From: Pseudomonas sp. B21-048
GTDB taxonomy: Bacteria > Pseudomonadota > Gammaproteobacteria > Pseudomonadales > Pseudomonadaceae
NCBI RefSeq assembly: GCF_024748615.1
Contig: NZ_CP087168.1
Coordinates: 3,472,001-3,536,000 of the forward strand
Length of the DNA stretch: 64,000 bases
Direction: 5' to 3'
Position 1 is the first letter of the stretch; each line of letters starts with the position of its first letter. A program made the position numbers and the translations under genes. The notes under the pieces are model-generated. The model made no database searches. It was not told where the DNA came from and saw nothing but the letters and a program-made list of their open reading frames with translations. This document shows, in pieces, positions 7,480-15,996 of the stretch.

Positions 7480-8866
7480 AGGCTGGCGTTCCTCCAGCAG
7501 CCGCTTGCTGGCGCTCTACAGTTCGCTGTTCGTGGCCTGGAGCGGGATTCTCATGGGGGTCATGTATTACGAGGTGTCCAGCTACCTGGACACCCTGGCC
7601 AAGCATTCGCTGATGCAACGCCAGCATCTGTTTTCCCGCTTCCAGGGCGAGCAACTGGAGGACGCCCTCGCCGCCAGCGTGACCTTCGACGTTCGCGGCA
7701 TCGATGCCTATGGCCTGTTCGATGATCAGCAGCGCTACCTCATCGGCCCCTTGCGCCAGATCCCCCAAGGCCTGCCGCTGGACGGCAAGATTCACATCCT
7801 CAGCGACTGCGTCGACGCCGACGACCCGACCCTGCCCGCCGACAGTTGCGACGCCGTGGCGACCCGGACCCTGGACGGGCGCTGGCTGGTGCTGGTGCGG
7901 GACAACGGTTCGCTGTTTGCCGTGACCCGGATCATCCTGCACGCGCTGCTGTGGGGCGTGTCGCTGACCATTCTGCCCGGCATCGCCGGCTGGCACTTAT
8001 TGAGGCGGCGCCCACTGCGGCGGATCCGGGCGATCCAGGCCAGCGCCGAAGCCATCGTCGCCGGCGACCTGACCCGGCGTCTGCCGCTGTCCAACCGCCG
8101 TGACGAGCTGGACATGCTCGCCGCCATCGTCAACGCCATGCTCGAACGCATCGAGCGCTTGATGAACGAGGTCAAGGGCGTGTGCGACAACATCGCCCAT
8201 GACCTGCGCACACCGTTGACGCGCCTGCGGGCGCAGTTGTACCGGATTCAACAGCAGGCTGACGACGGCTCGACGCTGGCCGTGCAACTGGATTGCGTGC
8301 TCGGCGAGGCCGATACCTTGATGGCGCGTTTTCGCGGTTTGCTGCGAATTTCCGAGCTGGAGGATCGCCAGCGCCGTTCAGGCTTTGTGCAACTGGACCC
8401 GGTGCCGTTGCTGCAAGAGCTGCACGACTTTTATCTGCCACTGGCCGAAGAAGGCGAACTGACCTTTGAACTGCAACTGCCCGAGTCCCTGCCCCAACTC
8501 AACGGCGACCGGGCGTTGCTGTTCGAGGCCTTGGCGAATCTGCTGAGCAACTCGATCAAATTCACACCGCCAGGTGGCGAGGTGATTTTGCGTGGGTTGA
8601 ATGACGCTGGGCATTCGCGAATTGAAGTACTCGACTCCGGCCCTGGCATTGCGCTGACCGAACGTGAGGCGGTGTTTCAGCGTTTCTATCGCGCCGAGGG
8701 CGGTAGCCCGAAAAGCGGTTTCGGGCTGGGGTTGTCGATCGTCGCGGCGATTGTCAGCCTGCATGGGTTTACGCTGGAAGTCGGCAGTAGCGAACTAGGT
8801 GGTGCGCTGTTAGTGCTGGATTGCAGGCAGAACCTGATTCCCGAGGCCTTACCCAAAATATCCTGA
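7457..8866 (+). CDS. Two-component sensor histidine kinase (469 aa)
   Basis: Two membrane spans (about 17-38 and 157-178) flank a periplasmic sensor domain of roughly 120 residues. A HAMP linker (about 180-235) leads to the dimerisation helix with His248 in NIAHDLRTPLTRLRAQ, followed by the ATPase domain with N box (LANLLSNSIKFTPPGG), G1 (VLDSGPGIA) and G2 (GFGLGLSIV). It autophosphorylates and passes the phosphate to the overlapping response regulator. The periplasmic domain has two cysteines (C118, C131) that may form a disulphide. Downstream lies only a half-REP. Confidence 0.92.
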   Translation: MSLLNPSKGWRSSSSRLLALYSSLFVAWSGILMGVMYYEVSSYLDTLAKHSLMQRQHLFSRFQGEQLEDALAASVTFDVRGIDAYGLFDDQQRYLIGPLRQIPQGLPLDGKIHILSDCVDADDPTLPADSCDAVATRTLDGRWLVLVRDNGSLFAVTRIILHALLWGVSLTILPGIAGWHLLRRRPLRRIRAIQASAEAIVAGDLTRRLPLSNRRDELDMLAAIVNAMLERIERLMNEVKGVCDNIAHDLRTPLTRLRAQLYRIQQQADDGSTLAVQLDCVLGEADTLMARFRGLLRISELEDRQRRSGFVQLDPVPLLQELHDFYLPLAEEGELTFELQLPESLPQLNGDRALLFEALANLLSNSIKFTPPGGEVILRGLNDAGHSRIEVLDSGPGIALTEREAVFQRFYRAEGGSPKSGFGLGLSIVAAIVSLHGFTLEVGSSELGGALLVLDCRQNLIPEALPKIS

Positions 8867-8878
8867 ACTGACACATAA

Positions 8879-8900
8879 CCTGTGGGAGCGGGCTTGGGCC
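8879..8900. repeat. Single REP half-site
   Basis: The tract CCTGTGGGAGCGGGCTTGGG matches one arm of the Pseudomonas REP (GTGGGAGCGGGCTTGC); no matching second arm is present nearby. It lies between the convergent kinase and DinB-like genes. Confidence 0.5.
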
Positions 8901-8912
8901 GGGAAACTGGAT

Positions 8913-9419
8913 TCAATACCCTGGAACATCGCGCAGAAACACCGGTAAATCGGTGATCGGCGGCATGGCCGGAATCTCGAAGTACATCTGGACCACCCAA
9001 CCGCGGTGATAACTGGCGTGGTTGATCACATGCAACAGCATCGCGCCAGCGCTCATGACCCCGCTTTCCCCCGAGACAGAGGTGAATTCGATGGGTTTAT
9101 CCAACGAGTCATCAGTCTGCGCCGAGCTCCACCCACAGAACCATTGATCGATCTCCTGTTGCGCCATTCGCAGCTCATTGAGTTCGGTATGGAGCAGGTC
9201 ATGGGACGTTTTGAAATCATGACCTCGGCCCTCCAGATGCGCTTGCCAGATGCAGTCGACCACGTAGATGTGGTTCAAGGTGCCGATGATGTTGTTGAAC
9301 ACCGACACCCGTTTGCGATTGAGCTCTTCCGGGGGCAGCGCCATGAGGCTGTCGAAGAGTCGCTGATCGGCCCAGCGCCTGTAATCGGCGAGCAGGCGGG
9401 CAGTGCGTACATTTATCAT
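8913..9419 (-). CDS. DinB-family protein (168 aa)
   Basis: Start at ATG 9419, downstream of GGGAGACC. The protein begins MINVRTARLLADYRRWADQR, the usual first helix of the DinB/YfiT four-helix bundle. It keeps putative metal-binding histidines in the expected places: NHIYVVDCIW after the second helix and HASYHRGWVVQ in the last. These proteins bind a divalent metal and often act as thiol-S-transferases or remain uncharacterised. The C-terminus TDLPVFLRDVPGY is typical of this subgroup. It stands alone. Confidence 0.82.
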   Translation of the reverse strand: MINVRTARLLADYRRWADQRLFDSLMALPPEELNRKRVSVFNNIIGTLNHIYVVDCIWQAHLEGRGHDFKTSHDLLHTELNELRMAQQEIDQWFCGWSSAQTDDSLDKPIEFTSVSGESGVMSAGAMLLHVINHASYHRGWVVQMYFEIPAMPPITDLPVFLRDVPGY

Positions 9420-9744
9420 CAGAGGTCTCCCATGACGATGGGCGCATTGCCAAGAATAGCCTTCGCGGCTGGCAGCATCATAAACGCTGATCATCGGTCA
9501 CGCCGTAGGTGGTCATCAGGCATTCGCTATCAACGCTCACCTGCCCCCACTCTCGAAGAGCAGATCACGATAGATGGCGAAGCCCGATCTTTTGATTCTG
9601 ATCCGCTTTCGCCAGTGCCTAAGCGCCTAACGTGCGGTTCTGAGCAGTCGCTGGTGCCTATGTCGAATCGGCAGGGAACTCCTGAGCGCTGCCAGGCATC
9701 CTAAATTATGTGTTACTTCCTTTACGCTTTCGGAGGACGCCGTC
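9420..9744. other. Intergenic region, nothing recognised
   Basis: About 325 bases between divergent genes. The last 40 bases (AT-richer, then CGGAGGACG) are the leader and ribosome-binding site of the DUF2388 gene. No repeat or RNA gene was identified. Confidence 0.4.
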
Positions 9745-10041
9745 ATGCGCCGTCTGTTGCTCATATCTTCACTAGTGCTTTGTTTGCCCGTTGGTTCGGC
9801 CATGGCCGATGTAGATGCAAAAGATGTCGCCACCTCGGCCGGGGTCTCCGCATCGCTGTACTCGACGTTCAAGGATGACAAAATCGTGATTCCCGCACGG
9901 GATGACGCCTCTAGCTTCGTGGCAAGTGGCGGCACGATTCGTGGCGTTTACCTGGAGTCGGTGTTGAAGGAAATTCGACTCAATCATCCTGACCTCAAGG
10001 CCAGCGATGAAGATCTGGCCAGAGCGATCCTCGCTCAGTAA
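9745..10041 (+). CDS. DUF2388 periplasmic protein (98 aa)
   Basis: A Sec signal peptide (MRRLLLISSLVLCLPVGSAMA) precedes a 76-residue mature domain containing SAGVSASLYSTFKDDK, ARDDASSFVASGG and IRGVYLESVLKEIR. These are hallmarks of DUF2388, a family I know chiefly from Pseudomonas periplasm and one with no proven function. A strong GGAGGA ribosome-binding site sits eight bases before the ATG. It is convergent with the dehydratase gene. Several paralogues usually occur per genome. Confidence 0.88.
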   Translation: MRRLLLISSLVLCLPVGSAMADVDAKDVATSAGVSASLYSTFKDDKIVIPARDDASSFVASGGTIRGVYLESVLKEIRLNHPDLKASDEDLARAILAQ

Positions 10042-10104
10042 GGTCCAGCCGCCAAGCCGCAAAAGTCGGCAGTGGGGCTCGCAACACCGGATCGTGTTCG
10101 GGCC

Positions 10105-11037
10105 CTATATCGCTTGCGCCCCGATGGGCAAGCGCGCCCAGTCGGCAACCAGCTGGGCACTGATGCTGACGCCGCCGCACACCACAATCACCACATCTTG
10201 GGCCTTGGCAATGGCCGGATGGTCGAGGTACGCCACCGCCAATGAAACGCCGCACGCCGGTTCGACCAACTGACGCAGGTCGTTGGCGTAACGAACCACG
10301 CCCATGATCGCTTCATCGTCGCTGAGCACCACGCATTCGTGTGCAAAATCGAGGATGTGCTGTACTGGCCAGGCCGCCACTTGCGCCGCGCCGAGTGACG
10401 TGGCGACGGTATCGATGCGCGGCAATCGGATCGGGTGACCAGCACTCACGGCGGCCGCGAAAGACGCCGCGCCCTGGGTTTCGCAAGCCACGATTCGACA
10501 ATCCATGCGCTGATGACGAATCAGTCCAGTGAGCAGACCCGCCAGCAAACCGCCGCCCCCCACTGACGTTACCAACGCATCGACCTGAGGACAGTCCTCG
10601 AGGATTTCATCGATCATCGTGCTGTGCCCTTCCCACAACACCGGATGATCGAAGGCTGGCACGTATTCGGTGTCCGCACCCTGTGCAAGCTCTTTCGCCC
10701 GTTGGTTGGCTTCGTCCCAGACCTTGCCGTGGACGATCACTTCGGCACCGGTTTTCCTGATCCGGGCGCAAGTGGTTTCCGGGGTCGTGTTCGGCACCAC
10801 GATGCAAGCTTTCAGCCCAAGGCTGGCAGCGGCCACGGCGGTGGCCAAACCGGCATTACCACCCGAAGGACAGACGACTTTACGTTTGCCCTGCTCCGCT
10901 GCCTGACTGCACAGCAAGCCCATGCCGCGCAGTTTGAATGAACCGCTGGGTTGCAGGTTTTCCAGCTTGAGCCAGATTCGCCGGGCCGGGGTCGACAGGT
11001 CGGGGTGCAGAATCAGGGGCGTTCTGATGTGAAGCAT
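10105..11037 (-). CDS. PLP-dependent serine/threonine dehydratase-like enzyme (310 aa)
   Basis: A fold-type II PLP enzyme. The lysine that binds the cofactor lies in SGSFKLRG (near residue 37), followed by the phosphate-contact loop SGGNAGLA and the glycine loop SVGGGGLLAG. Length and motifs match L-serine/L-threonine ammonia-lyases that yield pyruvate or 2-oxobutyrate and ammonia. There is no ACT regulatory domain, so it is a catabolic rather than IlvA-type biosynthetic enzyme. Start at ATG 11037 is supported by AAGGA upstream. Substrate choice between Ser, Thr and related amino acids is not resolvable here. Confidence 0.85.
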   Translation of the reverse strand: MLHIRTPLILHPDLSTPARRIWLKLENLQPSGSFKLRGMGLLCSQAAEQGKRKVVCPSGGNAGLATAVAAASLGLKACIVVPNTTPETTCARIRKTGAEVIVHGKVWDEANQRAKELAQGADTEYVPAFDHPVLWEGHSTMIDEILEDCPQVDALVTSVGGGGLLAGLLTGLIRHQRMDCRIVACETQGAASFAAAVSAGHPIRLPRIDTVATSLGAAQVAAWPVQHILDFAHECVVLSDDEAIMGVVRYANDLRQLVEPACGVSLAVAYLDHPAIAKAQDVVIVVCGGVSISAQLVADWARLPIGAQAI

Positions 11038-11194
11038 TGTGTGATCCTTGTGGTACTCCCGGTTCGTCGAGATTTTCAACAAACAGAGAGTGAATAGATA
11101 GCATCAGCTTTATCCAAGCTTAGTTCACCCTGCCCTGTGGCTATCGTCCTGGCCATGACACGATGCCGCGTCGAATGACCGAACAACCATGCAG

Positions 11195-11217
11195 AAGCTG
11201 CCGCGGCTGCGATCTTT
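11195..11217. repeat. Half copy of the CTGCCGAAGGCTGCGATC repeat
   Basis: AAGCTGCCGCGGCTGCGATC plus TTT is one degenerate arm of the inverted repeat found complete at 33916-33986. It lies upstream of the methyltransferase-family gene. Confidence 0.5.
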
Positions 11218-11271
11218 CAATGCAGCCTGCGCTAGCTTCTACACTGGTTTTACGTCCTTGCGAAGTCAGTC

Positions 11272-11931
11272 ATGAAAATCTCGGCCAAACTCGCGTTTTT
11301 CACCCTCGTCAGCACCCTTGCCTACCTCGCTCTCGCGGTGTTCGGACTGGGCGGGTTGGCAGCTTTTTTCTCGCACCCGCCACTGGTGATCATTGCGCTT
11401 GCCACCCTGGTGATGGCGATCGTGTCATTGTTCAGCGAGGGCAACCTGAGCGCCGGCGAACGTGAAGATCGGGGCAATCGCTGGGTGCTGCCAGTTTTCG
11501 GCGTGCTTGGGTTGTTGAGCGGGTATCTGCCGGCCTACACCGACCGGATCGATTTCTGGGCCTTCGGTGGCGAGGGCGTGCGTTGGCTGGGCGCGCTGCT
11601 TTTCATCGGCGGCGGCGCGCTGCGGATGTGGCCGGTGTTTGTGCTGGGCAAACGCTTCAGCGGCCTGGTGGCGATTCAGCCGGGGCACCGCCTGGTCACC
11701 GACGGGGTTTATCGGACCTTGCGCAATCCCAGTTATCTGGGACTGCTGATCAATGGCGTGGGTTGGGCGTTGGCCTTTCGTTCCGGGGTCGGGTTGCTGC
11801 TGGTGGCGCTGACGTTGATCCCGTTGATCGCTCGCATTCGCTCCGAAGAAGCGTTGTTACGCGCGCAATTCGGCCATGAATATGAGGCTTACTGCGCCCG
11901 TAGCTGGCGATTGATTCCCGGTATCTACTGA
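11272..11931 (+). CDS. Isoprenylcysteine carboxyl methyltransferase (ICMT/PEMT)-family membrane protein (219 aa)
   Basis: A membrane protein with about five hydrophobic spans. The C-terminal half carries the family signature: GHRLVTDGVYRTLRNPSYLG, then the RSEEALLRAQFGHEYEAYCAR motif, which together bind S-adenosylmethionine and form the active site in ICMT/PEMT enzymes. Bacterial members methylate unknown acceptors, possibly lipids or small acids. It is convergent with the HAD gene, with only 9 bases between stop codons. Substrate unknown. Confidence 0.82.
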   Translation: MKISAKLAFFTLVSTLAYLALAVFGLGGLAAFFSHPPLVIIALATLVMAIVSLFSEGNLSAGEREDRGNRWVLPVFGVLGLLSGYLPAYTDRIDFWAFGGEGVRWLGALLFIGGGALRMWPVFVLGKRFSGLVAIQPGHRLVTDGVYRTLRNPSYLGLLINGVGWALAFRSGVGLLLVALTLIPLIARIRSEEALLRAQFGHEYEAYCARSWRLIPGIY

Positions 11932-11940
11932 TACCCCACA

Positions 11941-12609
11941 TTAAAGTGGGTACAGGCTGATTTGGCTGTGAAGATCCACTCGCGCTTCGACCGAGTGATA
12001 ACTGGCCAAAGTGGCATGCGGGGTCTGGAGCGGATGAACATGGGTCGCGGTGATGACCATGACGTGACCACCCGCCGCTTCGCCTGCGCGAATCCCCACG
12101 GCGGCGTCTTCAAAAATCAGGCAATCGGTGGGTTCGACCCCTAACCGACGAGCGGCCAGCCGATAGCCCGCAGGGTCGGGTTTGCCAACGCTGACGTCTT
12201 CGGCGGTGACCATCACCCCAGGTTCGGGTATACCTGCCGCCGCCATTCGGCGCAAGGCCAGCGCCCGTGGCGCGGAGGTGACGATGGCCCATTGCTTAGT
12301 GGGCAGCGAGTTGAGGAAATTCGCCGCGCCGACTACCTCGACAATCCCTTGCACATCCTCGATTTCCGCCTCGGTGATCCACGCAGCTTCAGCTTCAGCG
12401 TCCACCCCCGGCAAGGCCAGACGGTTGATGGTGTCGATCGCGCGAACACCGTGGATGGTCGGCAGGAAGGTGTCGACGTCGATGCCGTGACGCAGCGCCC
12501 AGGTGGTCCAGATCCGCTCGGCGGCCGCGATGGAATTGAGGACGGTTCCGTCCATATCGAACAGGAACGCGCGGTACGAAGCGTTGAACACGGAGGCTTT
12601 AACGGACAA
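11941..12609 (-). CDS. HAD-superfamily phosphatase, sugar-phosphatase-like (222 aa)
   Basis: Contains HAD motif I (FLFDMDGTVLNS, nucleophile Asp near residue 18), motif II (IVTSAPRAL), motif III lysine (VGKPDPAGYRLAARRLG) and motif IV (IFEDAAVGIRAGEAAG). An alpha-helical cap lies after motif I. This is the YcjU/YfbT-type arrangement of phosphosugar phosphatases. The start is a TTG at 12609 with AAGGAAG upstream; the next good alternative is a GTG six codons in. Substrate is not predictable. Confidence 0.85.
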   Translation of the reverse strand: MSVKASVFNASYRAFLFDMDGTVLNSIAAAERIWTTWALRHGIDVDTFLPTIHGVRAIDTINRLALPGVDAEAEAAWITEAEIEDVQGIVEVVGAANFLNSLPTKQWAIVTSAPRALALRRMAAAGIPEPGVMVTAEDVSVGKPDPAGYRLAARRLGVEPTDCLIFEDAAVGIRAGEAAGGHVMVITATHVHPLQTPHATLASYHSVEARVDLHSQISLYPL

Positions 12610-12661
12610 AGGGCGGACTTCCTTTCACAAGAACCAGATGAATATTTTCAAGTAATGTACA

Positions 12662-13075
12662 TCAGCCCTGCTGGGGTCGGCTCGACTGCAAAGCGTTTTG
12701 CACACAATCGAGCAACTGCCCCACCGCCCAAGGCTTCTTGATGAACGCAACCGGATGCTTGACCCCGGAGCTTTTCGGGGTTTCGAAGCCAGACATGATC
12801 ATGATCGGTTTGTCCGGCCAACGGTCGCCAAACTGATTGGCCAAATCCGCGCCATTGAGCTTGCCCGGCATGGTGATGTCCGTCAGCAACAGTCCCACCT
12901 GCGGCGCATGCTGCTCGAGAAACTGCGACGCGGCGTCCGCGCTGACCTTTGGTTCAACCGCAAAGCCTTCCTCCTGAAGAATTTCGCAAAGAAACTCCAG
13001 GATCAATGGGTCGTCCTCAACCACAAGAATCAAACTGTCAGACAAATGCGCGCCCGCCGTTGATACTGGACTCAT
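12662..13075 (-). CDS. Single-domain response regulator (receiver only, 137 aa)
   Basis: A CheY-like receiver: acidic pair in VVEDDPLILEFL, probable phospho-acceptor Asp in LLLTDITMPGKLNGADLA, conserved Thr/Ser in IMIMSGFE and Lys in FIKKPW. There is no output domain. ATG 13075 follows GGGAG. Such stand-alone receivers usually pair with hybrid kinases encoded elsewhere; no kinase is adjacent here, so the partner is unknown. Confidence 0.88.
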   Translation of the reverse strand: MSPVSTAGAHLSDSLILVVEDDPLILEFLCEILQEEGFAVEPKVSADAASQFLEQHAPQVGLLLTDITMPGKLNGADLANQFGDRWPDKPIMIMSGFETPKSSGVKHPVAFIKKPWAVGQLLDCVQNALQSSRPQQG

Positions 13076-13276
13076 GACTGTACTGCTCCCTGATCGCAAA
13101 ATGATTTCGCAGGCTCACATCCGCCACCTATCACTTATGAGCAGCGGGCTTCGCGGAAATTCATTTTTGATACACCCGACTTGGATATTCTCCGTCCGGC
13201 CTGATCAATACGACCGTTTGTCAGCCCATAATTGTGGTTAAAATGCCGCCCCCCTCTGCATGGCCGACCTTGCCCG

Positions 13277-14215
13277 ATGAACCCAGACGCCCTCTCCGTC
13301 CTCCACGACTATCTGCTGACAGCGCTCGCGGCTACCCCTGCAGAAACCCGTCGCTTGTTCCATGGCCGAGGCCGCTGCTGGCCGGGGCTGGAGCAATTGA
13401 CTGTCGACTGGTTGCAGGGCGTGGTGCTGGTCTGCCTGTTCAAGGAGCCGCAAGCGTCTCACCTGGATGATTTGAAGCAGCGGCTGCTGGCAATCACGCA
13501 ATCGCCTGCATGGGCGACATCCGGCGCGCATACCCTGCTGCTGCAACATCGATACCTGCAGGAAAGCACCACCGAATGGCTGCTCGGGGAGCCGATCGAC
13601 GAGATGACGATCACCGAGGGCGACCTGCAGTATCGGGTCGACCTGGGCCGCAAACAGAACACTGGCCTGTTCCTCGACATGCGCTACGGCCGCGATTGGG
13701 TGCGGGCCAATGCTGATGGCAAGCGGGTGTTGAATCTGTTTGCCTATACCTGCGGATTTTCCGTGGCCGCCCTCGCGGGTGGCGCTGCGCATGTGGTCAA
13801 TCTGGATATGGCTCGCTCGGCCCTGAGCCGTGGCCGCGACAATCACCGGCTCAACGGGCATGACCTGAGCAAGGTGAGTTTTCTCGGCCATGACCTGTTC
13901 AAGTCCTGGGGAAAAGTCATCAATAGCGGTCCTTACGACCTGGTGATCATCGACCCGCCGTCCTTTCAGAAAGGCAGTTTCTTGCTGACCAAGGATTATC
14001 AGCGCGTGCTGCGCCGCTTGCCGGAATTGCTCAGCCCTCAGGGCACGGTGCTGGCCTGCATGAACGATCCGGCTTTCGGTGCGGACTTCCTCATCGACGG
14101 CGTCACCCGCGAAGCGCCGAGCCTGCGGTTTGAGCAGCGGCTGGAGAATCCGCCGGAGTTTCCCGACGCCGATGTTGAGTGCGGGTTGAAGGCGTTGGTG
14201 TTCAAACAGGGCTAG
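13277..14215 (+). CDS. Class I SAM-dependent methyltransferase, RlmK/RlmI-like (312 aa)
   Basis: The C-terminal two-thirds is a Rossmann methyltransferase: motif I VLNLFAYTCGFSVAALAGGA, acidic residue of motif II in VVNLDMARSAL, and motif IV DLVIIDPPSFQKG (DPPSF, typical of RNA/DNA base methyltransferases). Preceding this is QNTGLFLDMRYGRDWV, as in RlmI/RlmK 23S rRNA methyltransferases. The protein lacks the THUMP or PUA domain of those enzymes, having a shorter N-terminal region. Start at ATG 13277 (MNPDALSVLHDYL). It is likely an rRNA methyltransferase, but the target is unproven. Confidence 0.82.
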   Translation: MNPDALSVLHDYLLTALAATPAETRRLFHGRGRCWPGLEQLTVDWLQGVVLVCLFKEPQASHLDDLKQRLLAITQSPAWATSGAHTLLLQHRYLQESTTEWLLGEPIDEMTITEGDLQYRVDLGRKQNTGLFLDMRYGRDWVRANADGKRVLNLFAYTCGFSVAALAGGAAHVVNLDMARSALSRGRDNHRLNGHDLSKVSFLGHDLFKSWGKVINSGPYDLVIIDPPSFQKGSFLLTKDYQRVLRRLPELLSPQGTVLACMNDPAFGADFLIDGVTREAPSLRFEQRLENPPEFPDADVECGLKALVFKQG

Positions 14216-14218
14216 ATC

Positions 14219-14283
14219 AAAAGATCGCAGCCTTCGGCAGCTCAGAGTTTTGTGTACACCCGTAAGCTGCCGAAGGATCTTTT
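14219..14283. repeat. Imperfect CTGCCGAAGGCTGCGATC inverted repeat
   Basis: Left arm 14219-14242 (AAAAGATCGCAGCCTTCGGC and AGCT) and right arm 14265-14283 are inverted copies; the right arm lacks five bases (CTGCG) relative to the left. Immediately after the methyltransferase stop it can fold in either strand and ends in TTTT, so it may also work as a terminator. It is the same element as the complete copy at 33916-33986. Confidence 0.7.
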
Positions 14284-14310
14284 GATGTTGAGTTGGCCGG
14301 GGGGATTAGA

Positions 14311-14439
14311 CTAATGGTACTTGAGTGCCAGCCACCGCCTTCTTACGATGGTTATACGTAGCGGTTGGAGGTTTAAGGCCGTTGCGTAGGTGATGAGTGA
14401 ACTGAACCCCAATAAGCTCACCACTTGTTTCATGCGCAT
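14311..14439 (-). CDS. Possible small protein (42 aa)
   Basis: A 42-codon minus-strand frame begins MRMKQVVSLLGFSSLIT and ends with a basic tail (RRRWLALKYH). A short hydrophobic segment is followed by positive charge, as in small membrane peptides. A weak AGAGG lies about six bases upstream of the ATG. It overlaps the candidate plus-strand RNA, so at most one of the two interpretations may be right, or they could form an antisense pair. Confidence 0.25.
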   Translation of the reverse strand: MRMKQVVSLLGFSSLITYATALNLQPLRITIVRRRWLALKYH

Positions 14440-14471
14440 CTTGAGCCTCTGGGCTCTACTTCCTCCCCATC

Positions 14472-14495
14472 AAAGAGCTTCGAGGCTCTTTTTTT
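14472..14495 (+). terminator. Intrinsic terminator
   Basis: A seven-base stem AAAGAGC/GCTCTTT with a six-base loop (TTCGAG) runs directly into a T tract on the plus strand. On the minus strand only three T would follow, so it serves plus-strand transcription. Confidence 0.8.
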
Positions 14496-14498
14496 GTC

Positions 14499-15152
14499 TC
14501 AAAAAGCATCGGCGCTGACCGGTCGGCAAAGGTGAATAGCCTGAGCCGCGTCGCAGCGCCCGGATGCACCGAAAAGATCACGACCAATCACCCGCGCAGC
14601 CTCCAGATGAACCGTCGGCGCCTGAATTTCCGAGTCGAACAACAGCTCGGACGTCACAACGCAGGCGCCGCAATAATCGAATATCCCATGGTCGATCTGC
14701 GTCTTCATGGCGTCGGCATAACCGTGGCGCGCATAGGTTCCCGCGTCGGCGCCGCCGACACCCACAAGGTGAACCCGCAGATGGCGAAGTTTCTTCTCCA
14801 ACTTGGCATCCGCACTGAAATCGAATGCCCAGCCATTGGCGAACACCCGATCGATCCAGCCTTTGAGCAGCGCCGGCATCGACCACCAATAAACCGGATA
14901 CACCAGCACCAGCGCATCGGCGCGATCAATCCTCGCCTGCTCGGCGACCACGTCGGCAGGGGGTGGGGCTTCCCGGTGATGGACGGCGAGATCGGCCGCG
15001 CCGAACCTCGGATCAAACCCTTGCGCCCAGAGGTCTGCGATTTCGAAGGAGTTGTCTGGATTGGCCCCGGATACACCTTCGGCGATGTGCCTCGCCAGGC
15101 TATGGGTGAGCGACTGAGGGTTATGGTGAGCCACAACGATGAGTGCATGCAT
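14499..15152 (-). CDS. NAD(P)H-dependent FMN quinone reductase, flavodoxin-like (217 aa)
   Basis: Begins MHALIVVAHHNPQSLTHSLA, the phosphate-binding loop of NQO1/MdaB-type flavodoxin-like enzymes. It continues with LVLVYPVYWWSMPALLKGWI, the FMN-contacting signature, and GVGGADAGTYARHGY. Such enzymes reduce quinones or electrophiles by two-electron transfer in the cytosol. The gene is divergent from a TetR regulator that probably controls it; the 100-bp gap holds the shared control region. Confidence 0.87.
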   Translation of the reverse strand: MHALIVVAHHNPQSLTHSLARHIAEGVSGANPDNSFEIADLWAQGFDPRFGAADLAVHHREAPPPADVVAEQARIDRADALVLVYPVYWWSMPALLKGWIDRVFANGWAFDFSADAKLEKKLRHLRVHLVGVGGADAGTYARHGYADAMKTQIDHGIFDYCGACVVTSELLFDSEIQAPTVHLEAARVIGRDLFGASGRCDAAQAIHLCRPVSADAF

Positions 15153-15252
15153 GTCGAAAACTCCTGCTACGGAATGAATGATTGAGGGCTAGAAGCGAGC
15201 CTTATATACTCATGGTAAGTTATGATCAGTAAGCTACTTTTGGTACATAAGC
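15153..15252. promoter_or_regulatory. Divergent promoter region between reductase and TetR genes
   Basis: The AT-rich tract TATATACTCATGGTAAGTTA (15201-15220) is followed by a TGATCA centre flanked by imperfect inverted GTAAG/GTAAGC-like segments (about 15209-15236). This is a plausible TetR operator overlapping divergent promoters. The dyad is imperfect and the assignment is inferred from gene arrangement. Confidence 0.4.
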
Positions 15253-15894
15253 ATGTCAAGCACCGAAACACCCGAGCAGGATCCCAGCCCGCCACCGCGC
15301 CGTCGGATGTCGCGGGATGAGCGCCAGCGCCAGTTGCTGGATGTCGCCTGGCAGCTGGTTCGAGAGGAAGGCACGGAAGCCTTGACTCTGGGCCGGCTCG
15401 CCGAACAGGCGGGGGTGACCAAACCGGTGGTTTACGACCATTTCACCACCCGCCCCGGGTTGCTGGCGGCGCTTTATCAGGAGTTCGACGCGCGTCAGAC
15501 CACGCTCATGGACGCCGCGCTTCAAACCAGTGAACCGACCCTGGCCAGCAAGGCAATGGTCATCGCCTCGTCTTATGTCGATTGCGTCCTGCTTCAGGGC
15601 CGCGAGATACCCGGCGTGATCGCCGCGTTGACCAGCTCGCCCGAGTTGGAAAAGATCAAGCGCGAGTACGAAGCGATCTTCATGGACAAGTGCCGCAACG
15701 CCCTTCTCCTCTTCGCCGGAACGGGTGATATCGCGCCGGCGAGTCTTCGGGCGATGCTCGGTGCAGCCGAGGCGCTGTCCCATGCCGCCGCGACTGGCGA
15801 GATCACGCCCGTGCAGGCACAGGAGGAACTTTTCGCAACGATCGTGGCGATGGTCGAAAGGAGCGCACGCACTGGAGTCGGCCTCGAAACCTGA
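15253..15894 (+). CDS. TetR-family transcriptional regulator (213 aa)
   Basis: The helix-turn-helix is clear at about residues 25-70: RQLLDVAWQLVREEGTEALT, LGRLAEQAGVTKPVVYDHF. The C-terminal part (about 75-205) is the helical ligand-binding and dimerisation domain. It starts with a Pro-rich tail. Placed back-to-back with a quinone reductase gene, it most likely represses that gene and itself until an electrophile or quinone binds. Ligand unknown. Confidence 0.9.
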   Translation: MSSTETPEQDPSPPPRRRMSRDERQRQLLDVAWQLVREEGTEALTLGRLAEQAGVTKPVVYDHFTTRPGLLAALYQEFDARQTTLMDAALQTSEPTLASKAMVIASSYVDCVLLQGREIPGVIAALTSSPELEKIKREYEAIFMDKCRNALLLFAGTGDIAPASLRAMLGAAEALSHAAATGEITPVQAQEELFATIVAMVERSARTGVGLET

Positions 15895-15996
15895 ACGGCT
15901 GGCCCCGCCAGGATAGCAGCGTAATGCCACCTATACTCCAAACCACCTTCCCCTACGGGGGGCTGCGCTACCAACAATAAAAAGCAGAGGTGGAAC

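Larger units (their letters stand above)
14290..14495 (+). ncRNA. Candidate small RNA ending in an intrinsic terminator
   Basis: No protein gene is convincing on the plus strand between the repeat at 14283 and the strong terminator at 14472-14495, yet a terminator of that quality implies a plus-strand transcript ends there. The interval contains local stems (for example GAGCC/GGCTC near 14453-14467, and GGTGA with CTCACC around 14390-14422). It may be a small RNA, or simply the 3' end of the methyltransferase message. I could not match it to a named RNA family. Confidence 0.3.
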
